From positions 15,095,135 through 15,159,134 of the forward strand of contig NC_135255.1 in assembly GCF_964204865.1 (NCBI RefSeq): a DNA stretch of 64,000 bases, read 5' to 3'. Below are positions 37,701-53,049 of this stretch, piece by piece. Position numbers and translations under genes: made by a program. The notes under the pieces were generated by a model. That model was not told the DNA's origin. It ran no database searches and saw nothing but the letters and a program-made list of their open reading frames with translations. The first letter of the stretch is position 1. Every line of letters begins with the position of its first letter. Source of the DNA: Styela clava. Lineage: Eukaryota > Chordata > Ascidiacea > Stolidobranchia > Styelidae.

Positions 37701-40700
37701 GAGCGGAAATAGCGGTATTTTCGTCACCAATGATCAAAGTGTCATCTCGATGCCAATTCAAATTTGGCGGTGGATTTCCTCCCTGCAATTATGATGGTCG
37801 TTGAGTTACTAAACATTGTCTGTTTCATTCGAAAGTCTTATGTCAATGTAAATCTTACCCTGGTCTCGCATCGCAGCAAAACGACATCACCCACTTTATA
37901 TGATACTTCTTTGCCCGAAGAATTCTCGCTAGCCTTCGAATCAGGAATATTGACAGTACTTGGTGTAGGTGTAATTGTCACAGGCGCGCTGAGAGAAAAT
38001 GTCGTCAAAGCCAGTTTTCTTGGAGGATAGTTGACCTTGGGATATGTGGAAGCCTAAAAAAACGATGAATTATATTTATTAAAAACTAAATTCTGTTTCA
38101 CATTCACCAATAGTCTGAAATTATAGAACTTACCTCGCCAACGTAATCGATTTCTGGAATTGTTGCTCGACACGTAATTTTAGCGTTTGCATCTTGGCGG
38201 CGTACTGAAGTAAGAGTCAAGCTGATACGTGCAGCGGATGGGTCAGCACCTAGATTTCGAATCATATACGGCACAGATACTACACCATCACTCCAATGCA
38301 AGGGTAGTTCGATACCATCAATGAACCTGCAAAATAATCATCTTGATTAGCAAAATAGAATTGTAACAAACTAACAATTAAATACGCTATCGTGAATGAA
38401 AAGCCTATGTCCCATCCGATCCATCCTCTTATGAATAAAGAAAAATGATTATTATACTCACCATGCTAGGCTTGCGCGTGGATTGCTACGTGCATAATGA
38501 CACGTGAGTGTTATAATTCCATTCTCGGGTGCGCCATCTTCCGGGTCACGTTCTATAACAATGTTTTCAGGAGGATCTGAAAAATATCGTTATTAAAACG
38601 TTTGTTAAAGCCTCGAATTATAAAAAAAAAAATATTAACATAGATAAAACCATTACACACTGGGACACTTACATTGCACTTCCAATTTCAATTGATCGGT
38701 TAAAGGTGAATCAAGAGCTGGACTTTCTCCACGACATGTTAGTATCTTTCCATCGTCGTCTGGACGAAGTTTGTGCCGTAACAAGCTCTGTGAACCATCT
38801 TTTGTTGGTGTGTATTCTCCGTGGATGACCTCATCGTCCTAGGAATAATATTTATTATTATAGATCATATCACATGTTGAATATGGTTTCAGCCTCTTAT
38901 TCGGTAATTTGTGGTTGAAACATAAGTTTACCATTGGGCAAAACGAGTCAATATGGAAATTACTCCAAGGATAAAAATATTCAAAACACGGAAATACTTT
39001 AATGTCAGAGAAAGAAAAATGCAAGACAAAAGTCGCGAATGATGTTTTCCAACATTTGGAAAGTTCAAGTGTCAATCTCGTCGAATCTACATATTGCAAG
39101 CACGAAAATATTAACGTCCTTGAACTTATCGCGGATACATCATTGATTCAATCATTCCGTGGAAGACATAACTTAGTGGTTATCTTTCGCGCTAAAACTT
39201 AGGGAGTGCACAATATCGTTTGTTCTTTCATCGCCGCATTTTCGCAGTCATCATCAAATTTGTAACCTACATAATATGAAAAGCACGCGACCAAAGTCAT
39301 TAAATCAATGTGGAAGCTTAAGTTACTATAGTCAGGCATATTTGATGAGACAACGGAAAGCAAGCAGACTTCCAAGAAATCATTTCCGAAATAAGGAGTG
39401 ACGCGGGATTATTATCACAAAATCCTGCTGGTGCATCAATCTACCGGAATTTTGCACAGCTTGCCACATGTTTGCTTCCATCTTCAATGACCTTACAATT
39501 GAATAAAAACCCCACACCACATCCTGTGACAGCCTGTGCAATATATTTTGAACTGTTCACTAGCGCGTGGATTTCGTTTATACCAAATAGTGTGCAAGTA
39601 AACTTTTAATTGTTGACAACATTTTCGTCGTTAATCGAGGTGCCTAAAAATCACTGACAATGGAAAAACCCTGTTTTTACTTCAGAACTCGAGTTAAATT
39701 ATATATAAATAAAAACCATTTATTATTAGTTTGTTTTTCAATGAAACCTACAGATTAATCAAGCACTTTTAGACCCAGATTCGCCAGTTGGTAAATATTG
39801 AGATTTGCAAAAGTCTTCTGCCAATGCCATATTGCAGAATCGGTATGCACGGTGGGAAACGCACATTCATTTTGCTGGCAGAAGATTTTCACACGATATC
39901 AGATAAAGTATTATGAAAGACAATTCCCAATTGATAATGTTATTATTCTCCCCTGAGAAATCGACCGTTACTGGCATTTCACTGTTGTTTTCAGATCCGT
40001 TAACTTTTGCGCCAAAATTTGAGAGCTCATTTACGGAAAGAGGCACAATGTTACTATTTTTAGGTTTACGTAGCAATGGGTCGATGCAGTATCTTACACA
40101 AACTTCTTAGTCAATTTTCACTGAAATATCATGTTTGGTCATGTATCTCTCGTATTTTTCAATCAAAACCAAAATTTGAAAGAAATATTTTCGCTGCCAT
40201 AAGACAGATTAAAGATAACCGGACGAATAAACAAATTACGCTGCGTTATCATGATGAAGAAGAACGGATGTCCTAATTGCATTAATTATGCGAGGGAAAT
40301 TAAACAAACAACGCTAATCTTAGTATCCGAGCGTATTAGCAAAGTTCAGAACAGTTGTTTGTATTGATAATGACAATACTTATTTATGCAAGAGAGGGTC
40401 AAGGAATTTAATTGTATTTCCTATGGCCAGTCATGAAACATAGATCTGCATTCGATAGTCAATCTTATATCAATGAGTTGTCATGCTGCTCTATCCAGCA
40501 TATTTCGCTTCAATGCACATACAGTTTTTGTTGAATATCTGTCAACAAAACCAAGTCCCCATTTGTTAGGTTTCAGCTACATAACTAAGCACGAGCGTAA
40601 CAGCACTAAAAAAATAGATCATACAATGACCCATACAATAAAATGACAAAATCCGAAAATCAATTCCAAAATAAGTTATTGTGCTCGGATAAACTTTTGC

Positions 40701-43700
40701 AGTCAATTCTAATTTGGCTCCATTGAAATGACAAATCGCGTTAAGCTGTATCACTTTTGATCGAACGACACCCTAACAGCATTTTTATTTTCGTATTGAT
40801 TTTAACAACGCAATAATTAATTTAGTTATTACAAAATGTCATCTACAATCAGCTCAAATTTTTCATCCAGCTATACGTCGATATTTTTCTTCCCAAAGGA
40901 CGAAAAATTCTCCAAAAAACAGCTAATCGAACGCGGGTACACTTTGGTCCATTCGTGATCAAACACTCTCGTTTGCATATTTAACAATGTAATTTTATGT
41001 CTTGCTTTCTGAATTACTTCTTTAGAAAATTGATTATTTCAACCTATGACGTGTCAGAACTTTTTTGTTCATTGTGGCGTAAGGGAGACATGTTATTTTA
41101 CGAGTCGGTGCCTCATTTTCTAATGAAATTTCTACAAAAAAAAAAAACAATGCACGATTTTGCATGGGGCGTATCCACACATTCAATTCGAACAAGCCTT
41201 TGGAATCGCAGACCCGTAAAAAGTAACCTCATCTAGAAAAGGCCCAGATTTTACGAGTTGACATTGCCTACCCTACAGGAGACACGATGGGCGCGGGAAT
41301 CGAACCCAAAATTTTTCACAATATCAGCGATCATATTTCGACATTTATAGCAAAGTTTAATTCTAAAAAATATTTGAGAACCTAAAATCCTGAATGTATC
41401 TTTATAAAATTGAGTGTTTCAACGACAGTTGTTCATAAATTCTTTATTTAATACGCAGCGTTTTTTTAATATTTATTTTCACATCGTGTGTCAGAGCTTA
41501 TAACCCTCTGTCACAAGGGCCTTTTCATAATTACGTAGCGCATTTCTGAATAAAAACGCTTAATATCAATTTCAATCGCGGATTAAATCGCAAAACCATT
41601 TAATTATACACTTACAATTAGCCAGGTGATTTTTGCAGAAGGATTCCCACCAGCTGCTTCGCACTTTAGGGATAGTTGGTCCCCGCTTCTCATGGGCTGA
41701 CCGGCAAATCCAGAAATTCGTGGCGCGCTCGGAGGATCTAGATTAAAAATTAATATTCATCTCTGCGATTAAATTTGTGTAATCCGTGGATCAAAACTTG
41801 AAACACGTCTAAACACCAATAGAGACAAGCTAATCAGATTAATCTCTATAGAAAATTCTATCAAATAACTCACACAGAACATTCAACTTGGAAATGCTTG
41901 AGATCGGCGAGTTCATAGCTAAATGGCTGACAATACATTCCACCATCGAGCCATTTTGAACTTTGCTGGGTTGGAGAGTGATACTGCTTGAGGTTGTGAC
42001 CAGTTTTGAACCTAAAAAGAATTAATTTTATTGAAAAATCTTCAAAATGAAAAATAGAAGAAACTCGCTGAAAATGAACATTTCTATTTACCCCATTTTG
42101 TAAGGACTTTCTTGCTTATTGAGCCGCTGTATTCTTTGCCTTGGACTCTCCATTTGATGACAGATGCAGGCTTGGTTTCGGGAACTGAGCAAGTAATTTT
42201 GACACTGTTTGGATACTTAACATCGATTACTCCGGATACTGAGGGTTCCAATCGGACTTTCTTGGGCGGAACTGTCACAAAGAGAAATTGATGTTTTTTA
42301 TTATATTGTTTTGCGTCCATTTTCTCAAATTCATTTTCTACAATTTATCTAATCATTGATCTTCCCAACAACAATCTTTTGGGATAAAACAGACTTGTTA
42401 AATAAACAATTTGTTGTCCAATTAAGCGCCGTATGAAAGTAGTTTCAGGTTTGCGTAACCCCAATATCCAATTAGTCGTAAATGTATTTAGTAGTTCATG
42501 GACTGGGGAGCACTATACCACTCGTAATGGAAGTTTCATAATCGTTGCCCTAAGCACCGCTTATATTTTCATCATATATATTATCATTTTGGTCAATAGT
42601 TTCGTAGACGTTTTCCCTATAGCCGTCAGATTACAACTTTATATAGTTGACTGTTTCCATTCCCTATTGGGTTCTTCGGAATCGATTTTTGTATCATTTT
42701 ATCGGAATATTTCCCAAAAGAACGATTAAAATGCTAACCGATGACGTTGAGGTAAGCCGCACGAGAAATCAAATTGTCGAGTCCCTCATCTTCGCTTCCG
42801 GTAGCTTGGCATCTATACATACCATCATCTTCTAGTTTAACGTTAACAATCTGTAGATTGTATTCACCTGTGAGATTTGGAATATTTGTATTAACAATAC
42901 TAGACTATACACATTCAACATAATATACTGAAATTTAGAATTTTGTGTTTATATAGATACACACATCTCGAAGTGTTCGATATTTAGTAGAAGGAAGATA
43001 TATCATTTATCTGACAGTTTAACTCTGGTATGCTCAATACACCTTCTTGTCGAATGAGCATTTTCCACCATGGAATTTTTAGTACTATAATTCATACCTT
43101 TACTTTCGCTGCCAGTCAAGGAAAGTCGTGGATCAGAAAACCATCTTCCGAGCCCGAAACCATCGACACTCCATTGTACCTCGGTCTGAAATTGTGGGTT
43201 CGAGATTAAAATGTGTTTTGTTAGTAAATATGTTTGGTTCAAATTGTAACGTGGCTCCGTCCATACATAATAATTGTATCGATTTTGCATAAGTTTGCTA
43301 AGCATAGCGCCAGCGCAGACAGAATTGGTTGAAAATAATTAAAATTGGAATTTCGGAAAGGTCATTTTTGAATAATATAATGTGCGTAACGACGACGCAC
43401 AATTGGATGATCATGGATTGTAGACTTTAAAATAATATTGAAATCTCCTTTTACTTCTGATGCATGGAAGCCGTGCAAAATTGTAGATAAAAAAATGATC
43501 AGAACATTGAGAAGCATATTTTTTGTAAATTTTTGTCAAATAAAATGCAATAAATAAACTGAAACCTACATGTAGGTTAGCGATCGCACATCGCAAAGAA
43601 GCTCTTCCTCCGATAGACACAGTCGTATTGAATGGTTGCCGAACGAAATAATGCTTTGGGACTTGACACGCCACGGCTGAAAATACAATAATAAGGTACT

Positions 43701-44639
43701 AATGAAGAAAACAAAATCATGGCAAATTTGATAATCGTCTTCGAGTATATTCAATTATTCCAAAAATTCAGATGTCAATTATGTGAAGGTGTGCATGTAC
43801 AACAAAAGACTCACTGGCTGGAGAATGTGCTTCACTGTTCTAAGTAATGAATAATTATACGAGAATGGGTAATAAAACGCTGATCGCGCGTTAAACATCT
43901 TGTACTCGACCGTCGTGCATCATATTGCATCGTTAATTACCAAGATCGAATGACGGAACGATCGTAAAAATGTCTACGTAATCTGAGAACAAAGGGAGCC
44001 ATGTTGTAGAAACGCTGAGAATTAACAAGAAATTCCAGAAAAAAAAGTTTTTTTAGACTCTGACTGACTCGTCACTGGCATTGGAACCCCAGCGAAATAG
44101 TGATAATTTCTAACTCCTAATACCTTTTCTTTTTTTATTATGTAGGAATAATATTAATGATACTAACGGCTATGGCAGTTCGTGTTATGATCTATTTTAT
44201 GAATGTATATTTATTCTATATTCCATTTATTTAAAGGTTATTTCGCGAGAACAACCAGCTCTCGCACTGGCGCAATAATCACAAAATCTTCGATGTATCG
44301 TTAGGTAACTTTCAATTCTGACATGAACATCTTCAACACAAATAACTTTTACAAACTTAGCGTACATAGGATGCATATAGACGTTTCATGTTCGTATGAA
44401 AAATGTTAAAATAAATCCGCGCCGATAATTAGGTAAAGTGATTGCGTCTCGTTAGCATAATGGAGGAACATTGAAGCAGCGTTCAAAATGTACGCAATGT
44501 TAGATGTCTTCTTTATAAAATGACACATTTTCGTAGAACTTATTGAATATTTAGTTGAAAATAGATAAATATAAATAATCTTACAGTTAAATAACATCAT
44601 CATGACGATCCATTTCTCCGCCTGATACAATCCAAGCAT
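31798..44639 (-). CDS. NPHS1: Nephrin-like Ig-superfamily adhesion receptor
   Basis: Single-pass adhesion protein of the nephrin/Sticks-and-stones type. 22 coding exons: 44585-44639, 43570-43676, 43098-43185, 42739-42867, 42092-42271, 41874-42011, 41616-41737, 38673-38838, 38462-38576, 38134-38326, 37859-38053, 37528-37782, 37322-37443, 37097-37240, 36500-36888, 36291-36415, 36051-36213, 35761-35932, 34640-35553, 34185-34562, 33709-34106, 31798-32307. All phases join, giving 1685 residues. Order: signal exon (KWIVMMMLFNSVACQ, weak); Ig domains at about 25-126, 127-232, 233-328, 329-431, 440-581 and 582-685, each with its Cys pair; a Cys-less Ig-like spacer (688-799); Ig at 800-895 and 896-1011; FN3 (1012-1107) with IWKPGFDGGVQQKF, close to the nephrin FN3; TM 1126-1150; tail of about 535. 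Human nephrin has this same order but 1241 residues. The tail has LPLPPVLPLY, LYNVV and EYAV motifs and ends VLRI (PDZ class II-like). The first exon is the least certain. Confidence 0.9.
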
Positions 44640-46239
44640 TGTTTGTCCTCTGTTTCAGTTGTCGTGGAATCGCTGTTCTTTCGGTTTACAGTCAATATAG
44701 TTCAGTGTAACGTAAACGTTTGTTTAATTTATTTTATGCCAGGTTTTTATCAATTGATTTCTGTTAACATACTTTGTTATCTGTAAAAAAGATGCCAGAT
44801 TATAATTTTATGCTCAGCGTTGGCTAGAACACAGCTGAAACTAAACCAGCAATCAATCTCATGCTCGTACTGTCGTAATAATCTTGCAATGGAGAGTTGC
44901 CCGTACCGCCGTTCAACAAATTTGGATTGTTCGGGTAAACCCAGCAAATTCAAACGTAAACAAACATGACTGCATTCTTACCATTCCATATACCTTTCAT
45001 TTTAGGGGTTTCGATATGAAAACTGGAAAATTAATGCTATTTGCTACTTCCTGCTTCCTAGTAAACTTTGCACCAAGCGATCATCAAAATATCAGTTCGC
45101 ATCATCAAAACGTTGTAAGATATATCGCTTATTAATTTAACAACCTGTCGCTTACCGAAGTTGGGTCATAAAATAGTTCGCAAATCATGTTTACTGCCTA
45201 TCAAATGTCCGATCAATTAGCGATTGAGATTCCTGAGCGAAATGTGCCAATTTTGCTTTGAGGAACAAAATACGCTAATTTCGGGTGCTGTTTAGTGGCA
45301 AATTATTAGCAATTGAGGGCGATGCGTAAATAAACAAACGACTGTGGCGTTATCTGACCCAAACTAGGTATAAACAAGTCTTCTCACGCGCACAATTTAT
45401 TGTATTGAAGCTCGGTTCCCTAAAAATATGCAACATGTGATTACGCGACATTACCATTCCAATGGTTTGGCACTTCGTATGCCCTGGGCAGTGTATTGGT
45501 TTCTATAAGCAAAGTTCACACCTTCATTTGCCTGAATCATCAAAAGCTAAATTGCAGTTACGCTGTGGGGATTCTACAAGTCGAGAATAGCAGATTACCA
45601 CGTTGCTATATTTGTACCCACTTGAAACTTGTGACATATTCAATTGGATAGATATGCAGCGATAAAGTTCAAGTTTTTATCAGGTGCGAATGACATACAG
45701 ACATACAGATTTTCAAATTGCAAACATCTGACAATGTCTGAATGTATGCCGCACATGCTATCCTCTGAGTTTATAGACTTGATCCCGTGATCTGTCGTAA
45801 TAAACGCTGCAAGGGGTACAATAGCAAGTTAGCCGGTGTTCATACCTAATGGTATAGTAACGGCAATTAAATCTCTGAGCTGCACTGTACCGGTAAGTAT
45901 AATCGTCCTTTCTACTGTTCTACAGTCTGACAGTATCAGCCTGATATGTTTGAACTTGAACATTTCCCTTTCTAATAATGAAACCTGTTCATGCTATCGT
46001 AAATATCAAGGGCGCAATTCTAACGGTACTTGCACTCGGTTCTTTAACGCGGCGTGTTAAACCTAAATTTCCATTGCACATTGAGAAAAGCGAAGCACCC
46101 CTGCTTATCCCGTATAACTAAAGTTCGTCAAGTTTGCACCCCGAATTTGTCTCATATTAAAAACCCCAAGCTGCCACGTAGGATGTATAAGAGCATATAA
46201 ACGAAATCCGCTCTGATAAATATTACAATTTAATATACA

Positions 46240-46490
46240 GCTCAAAATAAGAGGGAAAGAGAAACAACCGTCACCCTGATGTAAACAACCTCAACTTGAA
46301 AGGGATACGCTATCTGACTGACAGAGAGGCGCAGACGGTTCTATCTATTCACTCCTCGCAGCGGAGACTATCGCCTCTCCCTCCTTTTTTCGTCTCGCGA
46401 TAAAGAGCTGATCTTCGAACAAGCGGTTTTATCTCCCGCCGAGTGAAAGCGGGAGCAAAAACTTCTTATCCTACCTTCAGACAAGTGATA
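46240..46490 (-). promoter_or_regulatory. GC-richer block, candidate distal promoter of nephrin-like gene
   Basis: This block is much richer in GC and CpG than its surroundings, lies about 1.7 kb upstream of the nephrin-like ATG, and contains several GATA-type cores on both strands (CTATCT, GATAAA, TTATC). The pieces TCTCCCGCCGAG and AAGCGGGAG form a short inverted pair near 46435-46455. It could be a promoter, an untranslated first exon or an enhancer. No direct evidence decides between them. Confidence 0.25.
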
Positions 46491-49400
46491 GCAAACGGAC
46501 ATTGGATATTTATCGTATTAAAACTTAATTACTCTTCCGCAAACAAATGTTAGATAAAGTTTGTACTAATCCTCTTTCATGATGTTCAAAACACAGAAAA
46601 GTTTTTGAAACGACAGAAATAAACTAACCAAGGTCATATCAAGAAAATACCACATACATTAAAAATGAAATTTTGCCTATATGAGATTTCTGACCGAATT
46701 GGTCGAAAATCTAACAAGTGTCACAAAACCAGTGGCTCGGGATCATTTGATGCATACTCCACGTTTCGAAGATTGGACAATGCAATGGTCATATGGTTAT
46801 TTTTTATGAAGAAAAATTTCACAATCCAAGTACTCACAACACTCGAAATTATAAGTAATGACATCTAAATATTAAGTAAAAACATCCCGATATAGCTAAT
46901 ACTCTGTTCATTTAATGCGAGTATTCTTTACTCTGGCCACAAAAAAAGCAAAATTAAGTTGTACTTGTCTATTGCGAACACCGATTGACTACTGAAAGAT
47001 AGACGACATTTTGAAATTAAATTACTAAATAGTTAGAATCATTTCTGAGCGTAAAAAGTATTAAGTTAAAAATGCTAATGCTTGATCTTAGCATCTGGTA
47101 ACTTGCTAAAATTATTCTGCACGCTAAAATATCTCATTTGATTAAATTATTGATTCCTCCCTGAAATTTATGTCGTAACACCAACATAATAATATTAAAA
47201 TTAGTATAAAAAAATTATTTTCAACTGAATTTATGTTTTGATGCGCTGCTGATCAACTACGATTGTTTATTATGTTTAAAAATAGTTTGTGGAAGGTTCT
47301 CGGACAACAGTTATCTTCGGGCATCTCCGCCCGCATTTTTATGGTTCCGTAAAATGTGCTAAAATTAAGTTTGGCGTAGACTGTTTCCTCTAAAAAACGA
47401 TCCAAATTAATTTAGTAATATTTTGCATATACGCGCGATGCGTCACTTATAATACGCAAAACGTTCCGTTACTATTTTGGATTGTTTTTGTAGAATTATT
47501 CATATGCCATAACTGATCCAATGTAAAATACCTCAAAGGGATGGCCTTAATGCGGGGCGATTGTCTCTAGGGTATTGCCTCTCCCGGGGGAAGTAAGCAA
47601 ACTTGCCCGACGACCCGAAGTTATCGATTGCTGATTCTTATAGCAGCTAGCATAGAGTTACCTCAAAACTCCAAAGTGATAGAGTTACACATAAACTTGA
47701 ATTACCTGTCATAGTATTGATCGGTCGTGTGCGCTAAATCTGAACAGCCATTTGTTTTTTAGAGGCGATCGATCTTTGGCAACTACACAATTGCGCATGC
47801 CATGCGGTAATATGGGGCATCGGTTTCAATTACAGTCGATTTTTAACAAACCTTCTTGGACTAATTAATATGAGAATTTGGCATTGTAAAGCTCGGAGAA
47901 AAGATATATATATATATATGGTACTAAGTTTAAATCTAATAGCCACAAAGCTAGTCAATAAACTTTTATCAAATTTTATTAAAAAATCATCTAATATGCG
48001 CAGACAAGGAAATCAAAAGTAAAACTTTTATGTGGATTCTAATGGATGACTTATGTATTCAAATTGCGATTACTACGACGATCGTGGAATTCCTGGCCCC
48101 AATTTAAATATATAAACAAGAATTTGTTATTAGACTTCATGATGAAAAGCGGCGCATCAAGACGTTTAACAATATAACAATAATACCGTTTCCTTCCTAA
48201 ACATAAGAACGCGAGATAAGTAAGTCTACTTCCAGAACAAACTCAGCCAGGCTGTCGGGATAAGCTCAGAACTTCAAAATCGGTTCATGTCGATGTTCTT
48301 TTTAGGAAATCCATCCTAGACTGAGCAAGCTGAGCGCTTTATCATTGCCATCATACTTGGTATATGTTTAAGATTGCAACAGGCAAAATCAATGTTATCA
48401 GAACTAATTAGCTAAATATATTACAAAGCTTCGCATGATTGGCATAATTGTCGATATTTCATATATAATGGGATGTTTATTGAAAATTACTTCGCGGTAT
48501 TTTAAATAGAGTATGTGTTGCAGCCGATAGGTCGAACACAATACACTATTGTTTTGCAAAGTTTTAAAGAATTTAATTATGGAAGTTCTAGTTTTGCGAC
48601 ACGCTTCCTAATGTGACCTTTGATTTGAAAATACCGCTATTTTGCTGTGACCTCTTGACCTCCACTTTCTATTTTTTTTTTCTCGTATAAGCAAGCATTT
48701 TATTACATTTGAACCCTTTGCAATGTTGAATCACTCACTTAAAGTAATATTGCCAACATTTACAATGGCTAACGATTTATCTCGATAGCCTTTTCTACGT
48801 CCATTCCTAATTAAAATAAAATGAATATTTTTTTTTATAAATTTTGGGAATTTAAAAATCTCATCTTCATGGTGCGCGGAATTTTTTACTCCACAAATGC
48901 ACGAATTCATTGATTTTTTTTAACGGGCTTTTCAAAAACAATCTATATAAATGTTGCGGTCACTGACGATTTTTTTTCTAATTTCTAACATTTTCCTTAA
49001 ATATTTTCCTTCAAACAAATCGGCTTACTTGTAAAAGAAAATTGTTAAAAAGGTTGATAAATCGAAGTTGAAAAAAAAATAGAAATCTAGAACCATTATC
49101 GGTTTAAATTGCAATTAAATAGTTTATCCAATACCACGTATGGTATACATTAATTTGGCTTATAATTAAAACAAGAACACGTATGATACAGATATTACTA
49201 ATACTGGAATGATAGCAACTGTAACGAGTCATATGCCACACAAAATATTAATAATATTAACACATCACGCCCACCTATATTGATTCTGATTTCAAAATTG
49301 GGCGAAAAAACTTTTTACGAGTACAAGCCATATATGGAGCATACGTGGGGAACAAATCCAGATGCAGCACATACTTGATCATTAAATAATAAACAAATAA

Positions 49401-52400
49401 TTTTTGATTGAGACAGACACAAAATTATTTTTTATCAAAATGGATTGAGCGATAGCTTCCGACGTGTAACGATTTTTAGCTTCTGCGGGTTGCCTCAGAT
49501 TCTTTGTGGGAATGTAACTTTAAGTAGCGATCGTTAAATAACAACTTATTTGTTTTCGCTAGCATTAAACCCATTTCCCCGGCCAATTGTGCATTACCAA
49601 CATCTATTACAAACGATTAGTACTTCACATTGTTGATAAGATATATTATTCAAGAAAAAGCGTCATAAAATTATCACCAGCACTTGCTGAGAGTCAACAT
49701 CTTGTGAGGAAGTACAAGGTGTTTTTTACAAAATAACAAGTTGCGACATTGTCAAACATTTCCTTTTGAATAATAAGTTAGTTCAAATTCATTCAACGTG
49801 TCAATTGCATATCACGCAGGGGTATAGAGATAGGTGCATAAACAAAAGCGTAACTATTGATGCACCCTGCCGTACTCCTTCCTCAGAGATGATGATTTAA
49901 TTGTTACAGTGACTATGCGATGTGGCAAAATATGCATATTAATAAGCTGAAGTAACACTTTTTTTTAAATTACAATAGATTGGTGTTGTATTGTTTCCTT
50001 GTAAATACAGAATGAAATGGGAAGTTTATTCAGGTGCCATGTTGGTAAACTTGCTCGATGAGCATTTTCTGTTCAATTACATTATAAAACTGAGACTTTG
50101 GGAAGCTGTACGTGCTTTCTTACATAATCCCGCGTTTCTCGCTATGACTATCAAATCATTTTAAATCCATCTACATTGATTTATTGATTCTCCGAGTTTC
50201 GCTCAAGAGTTGCATACAATAAACAAAACAAACAGTTTTCCTATTGCGTCACTCAAAGCTATTTAGAGAAAAATGTCAACGCAAACGTCGCGAAATAGAT
50301 CCATAGATGAAGCGCGCGCGTAGCCAATTTTTTAATTGGTTAAACTGGAGAATTTCCAAAATTGAATGTGTAATTCGAATTCATTGGTGAAACGTAATAA
50401 TGATGACATCACAATAGATAGACAGAAATTTTGGAACGGGCGACATTCAGTAGTTTATTTTACACATGTCGAAAATACACATTGTACATACAGAATGAGA
50501 AAGGTTGAAAATAATGCATCTAAGTGTGAAGGGAGACGCGATAAACCAGTAATGGTTACCGAGTACGTGTATTAAAGCAGTATTTCCTAGAAATGACAAT
50601 CTAATGTACAAAGTTTGTGCCGCGTTGGAACAAAATATTAGACACACAATATTTTTTCAAATCACATTATGTTATTATGCACGTTAAGTCAGGCAATCAC
50701 CCAATAAATATAAATAATAACACTTTCATTTTGTGCGCTGAAAATAATAACTTATATATATGTGTTTTTATTTGTGATGGAAGTTAGGAATAATATTCAA
50801 ACAACCCATTCAGTAAGGTCGTACTTGAAAACCAGTTGTGTTAACAAAGTGAATGAGGTTGTGAAGAAATATTGCGGAAAATACTAAATTTATTATCTCA
50901 GGTTATGATCGTCCATTTGTCTTCCATACTTGTCAATTGACAACAAAAATGTTTTATTTTGATGCGAATGTATAACGAAACATCGTATCTGTGTCATTTT
51001 AGATAACGATTGAATAATAATGAATTTTGGCTGCGTTTTATCATTATAAGTTGACAGAGTGACAGACTTCGAATGCTGTCTGAACTATTTTATCGAACCC
51101 ATCACAGATATGCCTGCTATGAAATGTAAATAATTTAATTTTCTAGCAACCGGATTTAACCTAACAATGATTATTTGTTCTTTGTTATTCTTTGCGCAGT
51201 CTGCGCAAACAATAATAAAGAATGAACGCATATTTCCAGAACAGCACCCCGTTGCCACAAAATCACCAATGGCCTGGTTTTGCCCAATTATATGACAATG
51301 ACCTTTTGTTTGTAGATTTAGTGGTCGCTATTGTTATCGGTGACTTAGATTTATTCGGAGATGATTTTGTCAGCATCGGATTTAAAATAAGGACAAGTCC
51401 AGAAGAAATAACATCACAGTAATATACTGACGTATAAATGTTATGCCTTATGAAAAGCGACCGTGACTTTATATTTTGATGATACCAGGACGCGGGACAG
51501 CATTTTCATGAATTCAAAAGTTCCGTCGATCGCATAACACCCCGACGCTAGTTTCCACTCTTTTTCTGAATATACTGTGTGCGCTTACGACGAATTATAA
51601 AGCCATCCAAAATACTTCCACAAATTTAAAAATAAACTTCCAAAAATGTAACGTGGTTATTCTTGGGATTTATGTATTCTCCCACACTGGCATTCTGGTA
51701 GAACGCGTACATGTTATCAAGATTTTGCTTACTGCCCAGGATTTTCATTTACTGCCTTTGTAGTATTTTTGATTTTTTGTGTAATTCACATTTGAATGTG
51801 AACAAATTCACGAGTCAAATTATACGAATTTCGTATTTTATCACGTAACGATTTTTCATCAAAGGATAATTACACACAGTGAACTCAACAACCACATATC
51901 ATTATCTAAATCTGCGTGATTCTTTTTTGTGGGCAATTAAAAATTGCAAGCTAGACGCGCCAACATCCCTACTAAGATTCTAACAGAAGGATGTAGCTGC
52001 CCAGACGCCGTGAAATTTCAAGTGTCAATGTCATACAAAGATGATAAAAATTGTTTCCACGGGTTTTCGTACAATGTACATCGCCCGGTGTTGTAGCGCA
52101 CCCCTGGGAACCGTGAAATTTAAAACGTCATCTAATATGGATGTGAGAAAAAGAATATTGACAACTTTCATCGCGGTGTTTTAAATTGTTGTTGACGTCT
52201 GGCGCCAAAAATGCACTTCGTTCCAAACACGATTAAGGCGGGTATTTGTAATTACTTTTTAAAAATCTAAATACATTATTGAGAGAAATGAGATAACAGT
52301 GACGAAAAAAGATAACCAGAGTCGGAAGAAGTCAGAACTTAACAATCGACTATAAAAAGTATTTTATTTCAATTTGTCCCCAACGTACACTAGTCGTATT

Positions 52401-53049
52401 TTCTGTACAATCATTGTCAAATATGGGGCTAAGTCACTTATTTTAGTACACAAATTGAAATCACCACTACAATTTTTCAACCAAACTTTTTTTTATTCTC
52501 AAACACACTTTCAGTAATTATACCGATCGCGCACCTAGCTATATCGGGGCATTTTTGTGTTTATGCAAGATCGCGGGTTCTAAATATTGAGTGATTTACA
52601 TCCTTCTGTGGTTTCGTTGTTTTTCGAAAACTTGGTGACCTTGCGGTATTGCGTCACGCGGTTTACTTGCAGATATCCAGGCGACCACACAGGAATTCAA
52701 CTTCCCGTCCAATTTGATTTAGATATAGCGGTGTGATGAAGTGTAACCGCAAACAACTGGTACTTACTACGTTCAACTTCAACAACATTTCATAATGCAA
52801 TTTAGACAATTTAATAAACGGACTATCGGTCGTGAGGTTGCCAACAGGTTGCAATATACGGTTTCCCTCTTGCAGAAAGATCGGACAAGCGTCGCCTCGA
52901 GGAATCTTGCAGATTTATCGGAGAGATTACTCGACATGCGCCCATCGTTATATTATCTGGCCAATGGGAAAATGAATTATTGTACCGGCTAATTTCATTT
53001 TCTGCTGAATGCAACAGGACAGCGGGACAGCGTTTTAGTAATAAAAATA

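Noticed and set aside
41280-41300. tRNA-like T-arm GGTTCGATTCC on the minus strand (and a similar GGTTCGATTCC at about 55253 on the plus strand)
   Set aside because: No matching A box, anticodon arm or acceptor stem could be folded around either; at most decayed tRNA-derived repeat fragments.
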